Positions 16,798 to 25,177 of a stretch of DNA of 64,000 nt are shown here, in pieces. The position numbers and the translations under genes were made by a program. How positions within the stretch are numbered: the stretch's first letter is position 1; each line of letters opens with the position of its first letter. Source of the stretch: JACPDI01 sp035463475 (GTDB lineage: Bacteria > Acidobacteriota > Vicinamibacteria > Vicinamibacterales > 2-12-FULL-66-21); NCBI GenBank assembly GCA_035463475.1, contig DATHTE010000072.1:1-64000 (forward strand). The letters run 5' to 3'. The notes beneath the pieces are model-generated. The model was given only the letters and a program-made list of their open reading frames with translations. It did no database searches and was not told the origin of the DNA.

Positions 16798-17148
16798 ATG
16801 GAACGAGCGGTTCCGATCCTGCCAGCGGACGATCTCGCGATCGCGAAGGAGTTCTACGTCGCCAGGCTGGGGTTTACAGTGCTGTTTGAGGCGACGGAGG
16901 ACGGCAAGAACGGCATCCTGGGCCTCGAGCGGGGGACCATCCGCCTCACTCTTGATTCGCCCATGTCCGGACATGGCAGGGACGCCTGCGTGTCGCTGCA
17001 GGTCCAGAACGCGGACGACTACTATCGCGAGTGGCGGGAGAAGGTCGAGATCAGACGCCCGCCGAAGGACGAACCCTGGGGCGCGCGCACCTTCGATCTC
17101 ATCGACCCGTTTGGAAACACGATCTTCGTGATCGGGCCGCTGACGTAA
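16798..17148 (+). CDS. VOC/glyoxalase-bleomycin resistance family protein
   Basis: A 116-residue single vicinal-oxygen-chelate module: the N-terminal ILPADDLAIAKEFYVARLGF, then beta-strands ending in FDLIDPFGNTIFVIG. Short members like this act as metal-dependent lyases, dioxygenases or drug-sequestering proteins, usually as dimers. ATG at 16798 is chosen over the adjacent ATG at 16795 because GGGAGG at 16787-16792 is better spaced from it. Last intact gene of the small-enzyme run. Confidence 0.88.
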   Translation: MERAVPILPADDLAIAKEFYVARLGFTVLFEATEDGKNGILGLERGTIRLTLDSPMSGHGRDACVSLQVQNADDYYREWREKVEIRRPPKDEPWGARTFDLIDPFGNTIFVIGPLT

Positions 17149-17157
17149 CGGCCGATC

Positions 17158-17510
17158 ATGTTTGACGCCTCCGCCGAGTTCTACGATCTCATCTACTCCA
17201 CGTTCAAGGACTACGAGGCGGAGGCGAGGAAGGGCGCGTGATGCGGCACACGGGCGAGGCCGAAGGGACGCGCGTCACCCGCGTGAGTCGCGTGGAAATC
17301 GAGGGAGGTCTCTCACGCCTGCACTTCGACTATGAGATCACGCAGGGAACAAGCGACAGGCAGGCCACCGAGGTCCACGAGCTGGGCCTCTTCACGACGG
17401 CGGAGTTGCTGGAGGCGTTTCGGCACGCAGGGCTGTCGGCCGACTACGATCCGAAGGGGCTGACCGACCGCGGGCTCTACGTCGCCCGCGTCAGGTATTG
17501 TCTTCACTGA
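17158..17510 (+). pseudogene. Remnant of a SAM-dependent methyltransferase with internal deletion
   Basis: An ATG at 17158 opens a frame reading MFDASAEFYDLIYS, the typical N-terminus of class I SAM-dependent methyltransferases. It stops after 27 codons at 17239-17241. A second frame beginning at 17238, shifted relative to the first, encodes about 90 residues that match the C-terminal part of such enzymes: a beta-strand-rich middle, then VHELGLFTTAELLEAFRHAGL and a closing GLYVARV. The whole SAM-binding Rossmann core (about 100-130 residues) is missing between them, near 17235. This is best explained by a deletion that left both ends. Its 3' end overlaps the end of the convergent permease gene by 20 nt. 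Confidence 0.75.
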
Positions 17511-19176
17511 GAGCTCGAACCCCCGACCGCATCGACCACCAGCAGATCGCCACGCTCAACAGCGCCGCCGTCACGTAGCACCCCGCCATCAGCGCCTCCT
17601 GGGCGCCGCTGAGCGGGCGGTGCCGCGTGCGGCTCCAGAGGTACAGCGACGACGGCCATCCGAGGAGGACGATCATCACGAGCACGAACAGCACGGCGAG
17701 GATCATGAACGCGACGCCGCCGTACGATCCGGCGACCTCTGTCGCGGCCGCCCCGAATCGCGGGTAGCGGGCGCCCAGGCCCGTGGCCAGGCCGACGAGC
17801 GCGAGGCTCATGAACACGATGGCGGCGGCGGACGTCAGCTTGAGGAACGGATCGACACCCAGGAACTCGTTCGCGACCACGGTGAGCGCTTCGGTGAGCA
17901 CGAACACCGGCACGAACCCGGTCCAGAACTTCGACCACAGGAAATCTCGCAGCGACACCGGCGCCGTGCGGATGATCCAGAACGCCGCCCCTTCGGCCGA
18001 CACGGCGGGGAACACGAACCTCACGGCGATCGTCGCCATGACGAAGCCGGCCATCGCGAGGTTCACGAACGCGTAGACGTTCTTCACGAACCCGCTCATG
18101 TAGGGGATGCGCTCCAGGTCGAGCACCCGGAAGTTGTAGAGGTACACGAGCACCAGCGCGAGCAGCAGCAGGAGCTGCGACCACTGGCTGACGTCGCGCA
18201 GGAACACCTTCAGGTCCTTCACGAGGAGCTGCCGCCGCATGCCGGCCACCGGCAGAGCGCGCGCGAGCAGGTCGAGCGCGCGCAGGTGGGCGAAGCGCGC
18301 CTTCGGGGCCTCCTGGGAGCGGCTGAACCCCGCGAAGTGCCAGCGCTCGCTCGCGACGCGCAGCAGCACGGTGCTCCCCAGCGCGGTCATCCACAGCGCC
18401 GCGAGGTGCAGGAGGTCCCCACCTCCCTGGAGCCCCGCGAAGATCGCCTCGCCGGCCCAGAACGACGGCAACATCGGCGCCACCGGCGATTGCAGCGTCG
18501 TCACGAAGCCGGCGACGTCCGGCAGCGACTCGACCCTGAGAAGCTGCTCGGGCCGGATGAACCGCAGCAGGATGACCACCGCCGCGGCGAACAGCAGGCC
18601 CATGAGCATCAGGATGTCGCGCGCGCGCCGCGCCGGGAAGATGTTCACGAGCAGCAGCGTGACCGCCGTGCCCGCCGCCACCGGGATCACCGCGAACGGG
18701 GCGACGGTCAGTATCGCCCAGCCGTAGAACGCGGCCGGGGCGCAGCGCGCGTAGCCGACGCCGAGCAGCACCGGCGCGAGGAAGATCACCACCATCCAGG
18801 ACGCCTGCACGACGGTCCGCGTGAAACGCGCGTGAAACAGCCGGCGCGCCGGCACGGGGACGACCAGGAGGAGGCGCAGGTCCTCGGCGAGAAAGAACGT
18901 GGACAGCGCCGTGACCAGCCCGCTGAACGCGAGAAAAGACAGGAACGTGAGGAACAGCCACGAGAGCCCGAGGCGGAGCAGGTAGTCTCCCAGCTCCGCG
19001 TACTCATCGAGCTGCGCGGTCAGCCAGGCGGACCCCGCGAAGATCGCCCAGCAGACGCCCACCGCGATCGCCCCGAAGACGAGCCCCCTGACCAGGTCCC
19101 CCCGCTGGCGCCGGCGCGCGCGATTGCGCGAGGACCAGACGTGGGGCAGCAGCAGATACGGGTACCCGGCGGTCAT
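17491..19176 (-). CDS. ABC-2 type transporter permease
   Basis: A 561-residue permease starting MTAGYPYLLLPH at ATG 19176, which shares a base with the stop of the ATPase gene (TGATG). About twelve hydrophobic helices are visible in two halves, separated by a cytoplasmic segment (about 275-325). No nucleotide-binding motif is present. Long two-half permeases of this kind pair with a single CcmA/NatA-type ATPase, here the adjacent gene. Together with the transglutaminase gene they form one minus-strand operon. The exported substrate is unknown. Confidence 0.88.
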   Translation of the reverse strand: MTAGYPYLLLPHVWSSRNRARRRQRGDLVRGLVFGAIAVGVCWAIFAGSAWLTAQLDEYAELGDYLLRLGLSWLFLTFLSFLAFSGLVTALSTFFLAEDLRLLLVVPVPARRLFHARFTRTVVQASWMVVIFLAPVLLGVGYARCAPAAFYGWAILTVAPFAVIPVAAGTAVTLLLVNIFPARRARDILMLMGLLFAAAVVILLRFIRPEQLLRVESLPDVAGFVTTLQSPVAPMLPSFWAGEAIFAGLQGGGDLLHLAALWMTALGSTVLLRVASERWHFAGFSRSQEAPKARFAHLRALDLLARALPVAGMRRQLLVKDLKVFLRDVSQWSQLLLLLALVLVYLYNFRVLDLERIPYMSGFVKNVYAFVNLAMAGFVMATIAVRFVFPAVSAEGAAFWIIRTAPVSLRDFLWSKFWTGFVPVFVLTEALTVVANEFLGVDPFLKLTSAAAIVFMSLALVGLATGLGARYPRFGAAATEVAGSYGGVAFMILAVLFVLVMIVLLGWPSSLYLWSRTRHRPLSGAQEALMAGCYVTAALLSVAICWWSMRSGVRALSEDNT

Positions 19177-19934
19177 CAGATGATCTCGTCCAGTTCCTGC
19201 AGCGCGCCTCCGCCGGTCAGCTTGAGGAACACCTCCGTCAGGTGTTCGTCGGCGGCGCCGGCCATCGCCCGCAGTTCCCCGACCGTGCCCCGGGCGATGA
19301 TCTGTCCCTTGAGGATGATGCTGATCCGGTCGCACATTTCCTGCGCGACCTCGAGCGTGTGCGTGCTCATGAGAATCGCCACGCCGCGCGCGCTCATGCG
19401 TCGAAAGACGTCCTTGATCAGGCGCGCGCCGCGCGGGTCGAGCCCCACCATCGGTTCGTCCACCACCACCGCGCGCGGCCGGTGCAGGAACGCCGCGCAC
19501 ATCACGAGCCGCTGCTTCATGCCGTGCGAGAAGCTCTCGACCAGCTCGTGTTCCCACCGCCCGAGCTCGAAGAGGTCGAGCATCTCGCCGACCCGTTCGC
19601 GCACGGCGCCGTTTCGGTCCTCCAGGCCGTAGAGCGCCGCGTGAAAGCGCAGGAACTCGCCCGCGGTGAGCTTCTCGTAGATGAACGGGCGATCGGGAAT
19701 GAACCCCAGCGACGCCTTCGCGGCCTCGGGAGACTCCGCCAGATCGTGCCCGTTCACGATGATGCGGCCCGCATCGGGTTTCAGGAGGCCGCCGATCATC
19801 CTGAGCGTGGTCGTCTTGCCCGCGCCGTTCGGGCCGAGAAAGCCGTGGATCTCGCCGGGGGGCACGTCGAGCGACACGCGATCGACGGCGGTGAAGCTGC
19901 CGAACTTCTTGACGAGATCTTGGAGGGCAATCAT
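19176..19934 (-). CDS. ABC-2 type transporter ATP-binding protein
   Basis: A 252-residue ATPase. Walker A is GPNGAGKTTT (about 34-43). The signature region reads SFSHGMKQRL, a deviation from LSGGQ that is common in the NatA/CcmA branch. Walker B is AVVVDEPMVGLD, followed by the H-loop MSTHTLE. ATG at 19934 overlaps the transglutaminase stop (ATGA). It drives the permease encoded directly downstream. Confidence 0.92.
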   Translation of the reverse strand: MIALQDLVKKFGSFTAVDRVSLDVPPGEIHGFLGPNGAGKTTTLRMIGGLLKPDAGRIIVNGHDLAESPEAAKASLGFIPDRPFIYEKLTAGEFLRFHAALYGLEDRNGAVRERVGEMLDLFELGRWEHELVESFSHGMKQRLVMCAAFLHRPRAVVVDEPMVGLDPRGARLIKDVFRRMSARGVAILMSTHTLEVAQEMCDRISIILKGQIIARGTVGELRAMAGAADEHLTEVFLKLTGGGALQELDEII

Positions 19935-21526
19935 GGGCAGCGACGCCACCGCTCGCGGCGCGGCAGGGGGAGCTCGAGGGCGCCGACGTAGGGCGACGGC
20001 CGTCCGACGAGGATGCGGCGCGCGCCCGGCGCCAGCTCGAGGTCGATGATCGTGATCTTCAGCCGGCCGAGGAGCGGCAGGATGGCCGCCTGCCTGTCGA
20101 GACCGCCGCGCGCCAGCCGCACGTGCGTGGCATCGGCCGGGAACTGGTTCAGCGTGGGATCCACGGGCAGCCACAGGCCGCGGCCGCGTCCCTCGGCGAT
20201 GAAGACCTCCGGCCAGGCGTGGTAGTAGAACGCCCCGTGCACGTAGGTCAGGCCGGCCGCCACGCGCGCCGGCAGGCCCGCGGCGCGGGCCATCGCCACG
20301 TAGAGCGCCGTGTGCTCGTTGCAGTCGCCGACCTTCGTCCGGAGGACCTCCCGCGCCGACGGCAGGCTCAAGGTCGGTTTCTTGTCGAGCAGCCCGTTCA
20401 CGTAGCGCGTGAGCCGCTCGGCCCGCTCCCTTGGTCCGGCTGCTCCCGGCAGCGCGCGCGCCACTTCAGCCTTGATCTCGGGCGCGTCGCTCTCGATGAG
20501 CGGCTCCGGCGCAAGATAGCGCGACATCTCATCGCTCGCGCGAGACGGGCGAAGGTCCTCGAAGGTCCGTATCTCGATTTCGTGGCCCGTGACTGTCTGC
20601 CCCGTGCCATCGAGATCGCCTCGCGGCAGGTCGGCGCCTTCGAGGCGCAGGCGGATGCGGCGCACGTCGCGCGTCTCGTCGATCCGTTCGGTCGCGACCG
20701 GGACGACCGCCGCGGCGCGCAGGAGATCGGCCTGCACGCGTTCGGGCACGGCCAGTCCCTGCGCGCGCTCGGGGGGCTCGCGGAGCGTCATCAACCCCAG
20801 CGGGCTCTCCTCGCGCACGACCTCGCCCGTGTCCGTCACCCAGGACGTCGTTCGCACCCCCGCGAACTCCATCTCCACGCGGAAGGCCGGCACGCGCAGC
20901 GTGCCGGCCCGCACCAGTTCGCGCTGCCCCACCGTCACGACCACCGGCGCGTTGCTCAGAGTGGCCGGATCGAACATCGACCACCGGTGACGCGCGCCGG
21001 GCACCAGGCCCGCTTGCGCGAGGCGACGCGAGAGGTTGAGGCTCAGCGCCGGAGGGTCGGGGAGTTCGCGTTCTTCGGTGCGCGCGCCCGAGGCGGACGC
21101 CACGGTGATGGACAGCCGGGCGCCGTCAAGGTGGCCCGTCACGTGGATCGGTCCAGTGCCGGGGTCGAGCGAGAAGTCGAATGATCGCAGGGCAAACGCT
21201 CGGTCCACCTGCGCCGTGGTGCGGATGATCGCCGGCGTGGTCGCGCCGAGCAGGGTCATCTGGAGCCGCGCGTCTTCCTGGATCTCGAAGCCGTCCTCGC
21301 GCGGAACCGTCTGGCTGACGGTGAATCCGATCTTCTCGCCGCGGTAATACACGCCGCGCCACGTCGCGTCGGACCCGTAGCGGGCGAGATCCGTCGCGAG
21401 ATTCGTGGACGAGGCCTGCAGGTACGATCGGTTGACGAGAACCACCATGCACGCGGCCCATCCAAGGAGGATCGCGATGGACAGCAGGCGCGTGACCGAG
21501 CGCGGAAGGGCTGGGATGGGGGGCAC
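19931..21526 (-). CDS. Membrane-anchored transglutaminase-like protein
   Basis: A 531-residue protein with one N-terminal membrane helix (about 12-31), a beta-rich extracytoplasmic domain (about 45-320) and a C-terminal transglutaminase-like core. Catalytic residues are Cys402 in VGDCNEHT, His436 in YYHAWPEVF and Asp456 in VDPTLNQF. Bacterial members are usually cysteine proteases or amidases rather than cross-linkers. As first gene of an operon with an ABC-2 exporter, it may process or act on the exported material; this is inference. The stop overlaps the ATPase start. Confidence 0.88.
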   Translation of the reverse strand: MPPIPALPRSVTRLLSIAILLGWAACMVVLVNRSYLQASSTNLATDLARYGSDATWRGVYYRGEKIGFTVSQTVPREDGFEIQEDARLQMTLLGATTPAIIRTTAQVDRAFALRSFDFSLDPGTGPIHVTGHLDGARLSITVASASGARTEERELPDPPALSLNLSRRLAQAGLVPGARHRWSMFDPATLSNAPVVVTVGQRELVRAGTLRVPAFRVEMEFAGVRTTSWVTDTGEVVREESPLGLMTLREPPERAQGLAVPERVQADLLRAAAVVPVATERIDETRDVRRIRLRLEGADLPRGDLDGTGQTVTGHEIEIRTFEDLRPSRASDEMSRYLAPEPLIESDAPEIKAEVARALPGAAGPRERAERLTRYVNGLLDKKPTLSLPSAREVLRTKVGDCNEHTALYVAMARAAGLPARVAAGLTYVHGAFYYHAWPEVFIAEGRGRGLWLPVDPTLNQFPADATHVRLARGGLDRQAAILPLLGRLKITIIDLELAPGARRILVGRPSPYVGALELPLPRRERWRRCP

Positions 21527-21532
21527 GTGTCA

Positions 21533-21570
21533 GGCTTCAGGCGTCGGGCTCCAGCTGTCCGGCTGAAGCC
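21533..21570. repeat. Intergenic word island with hairpin
   Basis: GGCTTCAG (21533-21540) and CTGAAGCC (21563-21570) form an 8-bp stem around a run of CAGGC/TCGGGCT words, in the gap between divergent genes. The 13-mer GGCTTCAGGCGTC (21533-21545) recurs on the opposite strand at 52075-52087. Confidence 0.5.
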
Positions 21571-21640
21571 GCACCTGTCTCGATCTGTTTATCGGGTGTA
21601 GTGCCGTGCGGCTGTAATGGCGGTCGGGCAGCGAGGCTCC

Positions 21641-22264
21641 GTGCTAACATTCGCGACCGTTTTGCTGCTCAACCGCATCGAATACGCGCTGATGAACAAC
21701 GCCGTTCGGGCGGCCATCCAGCGGCACGTCGAGGCTCGTCGCCTGCGCCGCATGGGCGGGACGATGGGCGGGGGGCGCGCGCTGGAGATTGGGTGCGGTC
21801 GTGGAGTCGGCACTGACCTGATCTTCGAGGTTTTCGGCGCCCAATCCGTCGATGCCTTCGACCTCGACCCCCGGATGGTGGTTCAGGCCCGCAAGCGGCT
21901 CGCGCGATACGGATCGCGCGTTCGTCTGTGGGTGGGCGACGCGGCCGCAATCGCCGCTCCCGACGCGATCTACGATGCCGTCTTCGACTTCGGCATCATC
22001 CATCACGTTCGCGACTGGCGCCGGGCGGTCAAGGAGGTGCACCGCGTGCTCCAACCGGGCGGCCGGTTCTACGCCGAGGAAGCGCTCGGGTCGTTGATTG
22101 AGAATCCCGTGGCCCGCCTCCTGCTCGAACATCCGAGGAACGACCGGTTCGACGCGGCGGCCTTTACTGAGGAACTGAAGGCGTCCGGGCTCGAGCCCTT
22201 TGCCGTTGAAGCCGTGCTGGGATGGGTCGGCTGGTTCACCGCCCGGAAGTCGCTGGAGGTGTAG
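21641..22264 (+). CDS. Class I SAM-dependent methyltransferase
   Basis: A roughly 207-residue methyltransferase. SAM motif I is ALEIGCGRGVG (about 46-56), motif II the acidic DAFDLDP, and motif IV DAVFDFGIIHHVRDW, followed by HRVLQPGGRFYAEE (post-motif). The fold matches ubiquinone/UbiE-like small-molecule methyltransferases. The acceptor is unknown. The GTG at 21641 follows GCGAGG; an ATG at 21617 in the same frame would add eight residues that lie in low-complexity intergenic sequence, so it is less likely. The next gene begins 2 nt after the stop. Confidence 0.85.
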   Translation: MLTFATVLLLNRIEYALMNNAVRAAIQRHVEARRLRRMGGTMGGGRALEIGCGRGVGTDLIFEVFGAQSVDAFDLDPRMVVQARKRLARYGSRVRLWVGDAAAIAAPDAIYDAVFDFGIIHHVRDWRRAVKEVHRVLQPGGRFYAEEALGSLIENPVARLLLEHPRNDRFDAAAFTEELKASGLEPFAVEAVLGWVGWFTARKSLEV

Positions 22265-22266
22265 TA

Positions 22267-22584
22267 ATGATCGTCCGCATCTGGCACGGGTGGACTTCTC
22301 CCGCCCGGGCGGACCAGTACGAGAACCTGCTGCGAGAGGAAATCTTCGCCGGCATCGCAGGTCGTAAGATCCCGGGATATCACGGCATCACGCTTCTACG
22401 TCGGGACGTTCCGGGAGAAGTCGAGTTCATCACGATCATGTCGTTCGACAGCGTGGACGCCGTCCGGCAATTCGCCGGCCCCGACTACGAGGCGGCCGTC
22501 GTACCGCCGAGGGCGCGGGCGCTTCTCTCCCGTTTCGACGAGCGATCGCAGCACTACGAACTGCGCGTCGAGGAACCGTCCTGA
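22267..22584 (+). CDS. Small ABM/dabb-like ferredoxin-fold protein
   Basis: A 105-residue protein with the alternating beta-alpha-beta pattern of dimeric alpha-beta barrel (antibiotic biosynthesis monooxygenase-like) proteins: strand IVRIWHGWTSP, helix, strand FITIMSFDSVDAVRQF, final strand HYELRVEE. Members are cofactor-free oxygenases, isomerases or stress proteins. It starts 2 nt after the methyltransferase and ends 1 nt before the next gene, so the three are co-transcribed. A paralogue lies at 27043-27357, sharing RxWHG and SVDAxxxFAGxDY. Confidence 0.8.
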   Translation: MIVRIWHGWTSPARADQYENLLREEIFAGIAGRKIPGYHGITLLRRDVPGEVEFITIMSFDSVDAVRQFAGPDYEAAVVPPRARALLSRFDERSQHYELRVEEPS

Positions 22585-22585
22585 C

Positions 22586-23071
22586 GTGGTCACCCGTCTC
22601 GCGCGCGCCGGCTTCCTGACGGCAATCATCGATGGCCTGTTCTCGAGCGCGTTGAGCGTCCTGTTCTACGGTTCGACGGTGGCGCGCCTGTTTCAGGGCG
22701 TTGCCAGCACGCTGCTGGGCAGAGAGGCGTTCGACGGCGGCACCGTCACGGCGTTGCTCGGCGTGCTCATGCACGTTGGCGTGGCGTTTGGATGGTCCGC
22801 CGTGTTCCTGTTTCTCCTCGTGCGATCGTCCTGGATCCGGCGCCTTCTCGGGTCGCCTCACGGCGTCATCAAGGTCGCGGCCGTTTACGGGCCGTCGATT
22901 TGGCTGGTCATGTCGCTCGCGGTCATTCCGCTGTTGACGCAGCGTCCGCCGACGATCGGGCTCCGCTGGTTGATCCAGCTCCTCGGGCACTTTCCCTTTG
23001 TCGGGATCCCGATCGTGGCCTCGATCGGCACAGGACCGCACGCACCCGCGACTGCCTCGGCGCGAACCTGA
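22586..23071 (+). CDS. Small integral membrane protein of unknown function
   Basis: A 161-residue protein with four hydrophobic helices (about 7-28, 53-80, 92-114 and 124-146) and the pattern FQGVASTLLGREAFDGG between helices 1 and 2. From memory this pattern is shared by uncharacterised membrane proteins of several phyla. The GTG start directly follows the preceding stop, in the same transcript as the methyltransferase and ABM-like genes. No catalytic motif is seen. Confidence 0.75.
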   Translation: MVTRLARAGFLTAIIDGLFSSALSVLFYGSTVARLFQGVASTLLGREAFDGGTVTALLGVLMHVGVAFGWSAVFLFLLVRSSWIRRLLGSPHGVIKVAAVYGPSIWLVMSLAVIPLLTQRPPTIGLRWLIQLLGHFPFVGIPIVASIGTGPHAPATASART

Positions 23072-23088
23072 CGCTGCGGTGATGACCG

Positions 23089-24003
23089 ATGGACGACAAA
23101 CGAGCGCTCCTTCGCCACTTTCTCGCGGCACTCGCGTACCGCACCCAGAAGGCGCTGCGGGACGCTCCTGACGACTTCGGCTCGTTTCGCGCGGACGATG
23201 GCGTGCGCACTCCATCGGAGCTCGTTCGCCACATGACGAGCGTGCTCGGCTACGCACGCACCTTCTTCGTCGGGGGGAGCTACTGGCCGGACGACGTGCC
23301 CACGCTGCAGGACGAGATCGTCCGGTTCCACGACATCGTGACCGATCTCGCCCGGCACGTGGAAGCGGGCACCCCGTTTCTCGAGCACATGACGCCGGAG
23401 CGCCTGCTGCAGGGACCGTTCGCCGACGCGATGACGCACGCGGGCCAGCTGGCGTTGCTGCGGCGGCTGGCCGGCTCGCCCGTGCCACCGGAGAACTTCC
23501 TCGCGGCGGATATCAGCGCCGCGCGACTTGGCCCCGATCAGCCGGCGCCGGTCAGCCCTGATCCGGTCTGGCCCGAGGCGCCGTCAACGTGGATCGGACC
23601 GCCGGCGAGGCAATCGAGCCTGAGAGTCGTCGAAGAGGAGGGCATCAAGGCGATCGAAGGACGGCCCGGCGACCGCTTCCTGTCAGATGTCGGCGACGCA
23701 GCCCGCCTCGTGGAGGCGTGCTTCTCGAACAGGACCCGTTCGGCGCTGCTGTACGCAGACAACCTGCCCGCGTCCTTTTTCGATTTGAGTTCCGGCCAGC
23801 TCGGCGCCATTCTTCAGAAGCTGCGCACTTACGGTGTGCGGCTTGCCGTGGTGTGCCCCCCGGATCGTGTTCGGTTCAGCACTCGCTTCGAGGGCATGCT
23901 CGCGGGAGAACGCCAACAACCCTACTTCGGCGTGTTCGAGACAAGGAGTGCCGCTCGAGACTGGCTCGCGAGCACGAGCAATCAGCAGGAGGATGCCGAG
24001 TAG
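23089..24003 (+). CDS. DinB-like / DUF4180 fusion protein
   Basis: A 304-residue two-domain protein. Residues 1-170 form a DinB-type four-helix bundle with metal-ligand candidates His48 (LVRHMTS) and His117 (THAGQLALLRRL). Residues 177-295 match DUF4180, recognised by the patterns LLYADNLPASFFDLSSGQLG and ILQKLRTYGVRLAVV. DUF4180 is normally a stand-alone protein of about 120 residues with no known function. The linker (about 145-176) is Pro-rich. The frame is continuous, so this is a real fusion and not two genes. It sits in a run of small plus-strand genes. Confidence 0.82.
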   Translation: MDDKRALLRHFLAALAYRTQKALRDAPDDFGSFRADDGVRTPSELVRHMTSVLGYARTFFVGGSYWPDDVPTLQDEIVRFHDIVTDLARHVEAGTPFLEHMTPERLLQGPFADAMTHAGQLALLRRLAGSPVPPENFLAADISAARLGPDQPAPVSPDPVWPEAPSTWIGPPARQSSLRVVEEEGIKAIEGRPGDRFLSDVGDAARLVEACFSNRTRSALLYADNLPASFFDLSSGQLGAILQKLRTYGVRLAVVCPPDRVRFSTRFEGMLAGERQQPYFGVFETRSAARDWLASTSNQQEDAE

Positions 24004-24008
24004 ATCCC

Positions 24009-24383
24009 ATGGACACTTCTCACCGCCGCGCCAGGATTCTCGTCATCGTCGGCCTGGCCGCCATGCTGATCGGGGTCATCGATCCGCTCGAAGGCTCGAT
24101 CGTCATCCTCGCGGGCGCCGTGCTTGTGGCGGTCGGAGCGGGGCTCGCCAGGAGTCCGCACCGGACGAGCCAGTACGTCTCTCTGCTGCTCGTAGCGATT
24201 GGAGTTGCCGCGCTATGGGGCGTGAGCGTGATGGGCGGCTTTGGCGGCAGCACGGGCCGATCGAGCTGGTGGGCGCTGTTGATGCTGCCCTACCCGATCG
24301 GATGGCTCCTGGGCGTCGTCGGCGCCCTCCGCGAGCTCCGTGATCGGCGACGTGACGCACTTGGACAGCCGGGAGCACGCTGA
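24009..24383 (+). CDS. Small membrane protein of unknown function
   Basis: A 124-residue protein with four hydrophobic segments (about 10-28, 29-46, 55-75 and 88-108) and charged ends. ATG at 24009, 5 nt after the fusion gene. Residues in the loops are mostly Gly, Ser and Arg. No family is recognised. It ends 17 nt before the end of the convergent barrel gene. Confidence 0.72.
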   Translation: MDTSHRRARILVIVGLAAMLIGVIDPLEGSIVILAGAVLVAVGAGLARSPHRTSQYVSLLLVAIGVAALWGVSVMGGFGGSTGRSSWWALLMLPYPIGWLLGVVGALRELRDRRRDALGQPGAR

Positions 24384-24400
24384 CGCGCTGATGCGCCGGC

Positions 24401-25111
24401 TCAGAATTCGGCGGCCAGACCCAGCACGAAATGGTGAGAGCGCAACGTGGACGTCGCGCTGCCCCGATCCACCGACACCTCCACCCTGGCGCGCGTCCAT
24501 TTGTAGTCGGCGAGGACGCTCAGGCGCCGCCACATTCGGAGCTCGACTCCGCCGCTCGCCTGCAGGCCGGCGCCCGCCAGCTCGTAGCCTTCGCGGCTTC
24601 GACCCTCGACCTCGGTTTCCGCGTGCGGCAGCAGCGGGCCCGCTCCGCCACGCCCAACGACCGTCACGCGGCCGCCCGGCAACGGACGCCGGACCGCCGC
24701 GTTGATCAAGATGAAGTTCAGGCCGTGGCTCATGCTGAAGCCCTGGACGACCGCGGCGAACTGGACATCGCCAACGGCGACCCCATTCCGCACGCCGGCT
24801 CCCCGGCCGGCTTCGGATCCGCGGGCGAACACCTTCCCGTGTATGAACTCTCCCTCGAGGAAGAGCCAGGGAACGCCGGGAAGCGCGTGCCCCAGCCGGT
24901 ATCCGTAATAGATCGGCGGATCCCACGACTCGCCGCGAAACGGAACATCGGGAAACGTCAATGCGCTGGTCACCGCCGGCTGCGCAATCTTGATCTCTGC
25001 CGGCGTTGTGTGCATCGCACCGGCGTACACGCCGGCCACCCACTGCCCCTCGCATCGCGCCACCGCGCCGCACGTCATCAACGTCGCGAAGATCAGCACA
25101 CGCCTGACCAT
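24401..25111 (-). CDS. Outer-membrane beta-barrel protein, LpxQ (lipid A oxidase)-like
   Basis: A 236-residue protein with a signal peptide (MVRRVLIFATLMTCGAVA) and alternating amphipathic strands ending in a C-terminal aromatic (GLAAEF), as expected for an outer-membrane barrel. The order of elements (YYGYRLGHALP, LFLEGEFIHGKVFA, FSMSHGLNFILINAAVRRPL, GAGPLLPHAETEVEG, LSVLADYKWTRA, SHHFVLGLAAEF) parallels rhizobial LpxQ-like proteins, which oxidise the proximal glucosamine of lipid A. This resemblance is from memory and needs testing. It is divergent from, and may share a promoter region with, the Tat-exported hydrolase. Confidence 0.65.
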   Translation of the reverse strand: MVRRVLIFATLMTCGAVARCEGQWVAGVYAGAMHTTPAEIKIAQPAVTSALTFPDVPFRGESWDPPIYYGYRLGHALPGVPWLFLEGEFIHGKVFARGSEAGRGAGVRNGVAVGDVQFAAVVQGFSMSHGLNFILINAAVRRPLPGGRVTVVGRGGAGPLLPHAETEVEGRSREGYELAGAGLQASGGVELRMWRRLSVLADYKWTRARVEVSVDRGSATSTLRSHHFVLGLAAEF

Positions 25112-25144
25112 GCACCGTGTCCTGCGGGAGCCGTGCCGGGACGA

Positions 25145-25150
25145 TATAAT
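25145..25150 (+). promoter_or_regulatory. -10 box (TATAAT) of the Tat-exported hydrolase
   Basis: A perfect TATAAT lies 27 nt before the ATG at 25178, with a strong GGGAGGA ribosome-binding site (25163-25169) between. No good -35 hexamer is present 17 nt upstream. The divergent barrel gene starts at 25111. Confidence 0.55.
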
Positions 25151-25177
25151 CCCCGCTTCGCCGGGAGGACGCGGACC

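Noticed and set aside
17238..17510. The 90-codon frame as an independent hypothetical gene
   Set aside because: It matches the C-terminal end of methyltransferases and lies directly after an N-terminal fragment of the same family; a deletion remnant explains both pieces.
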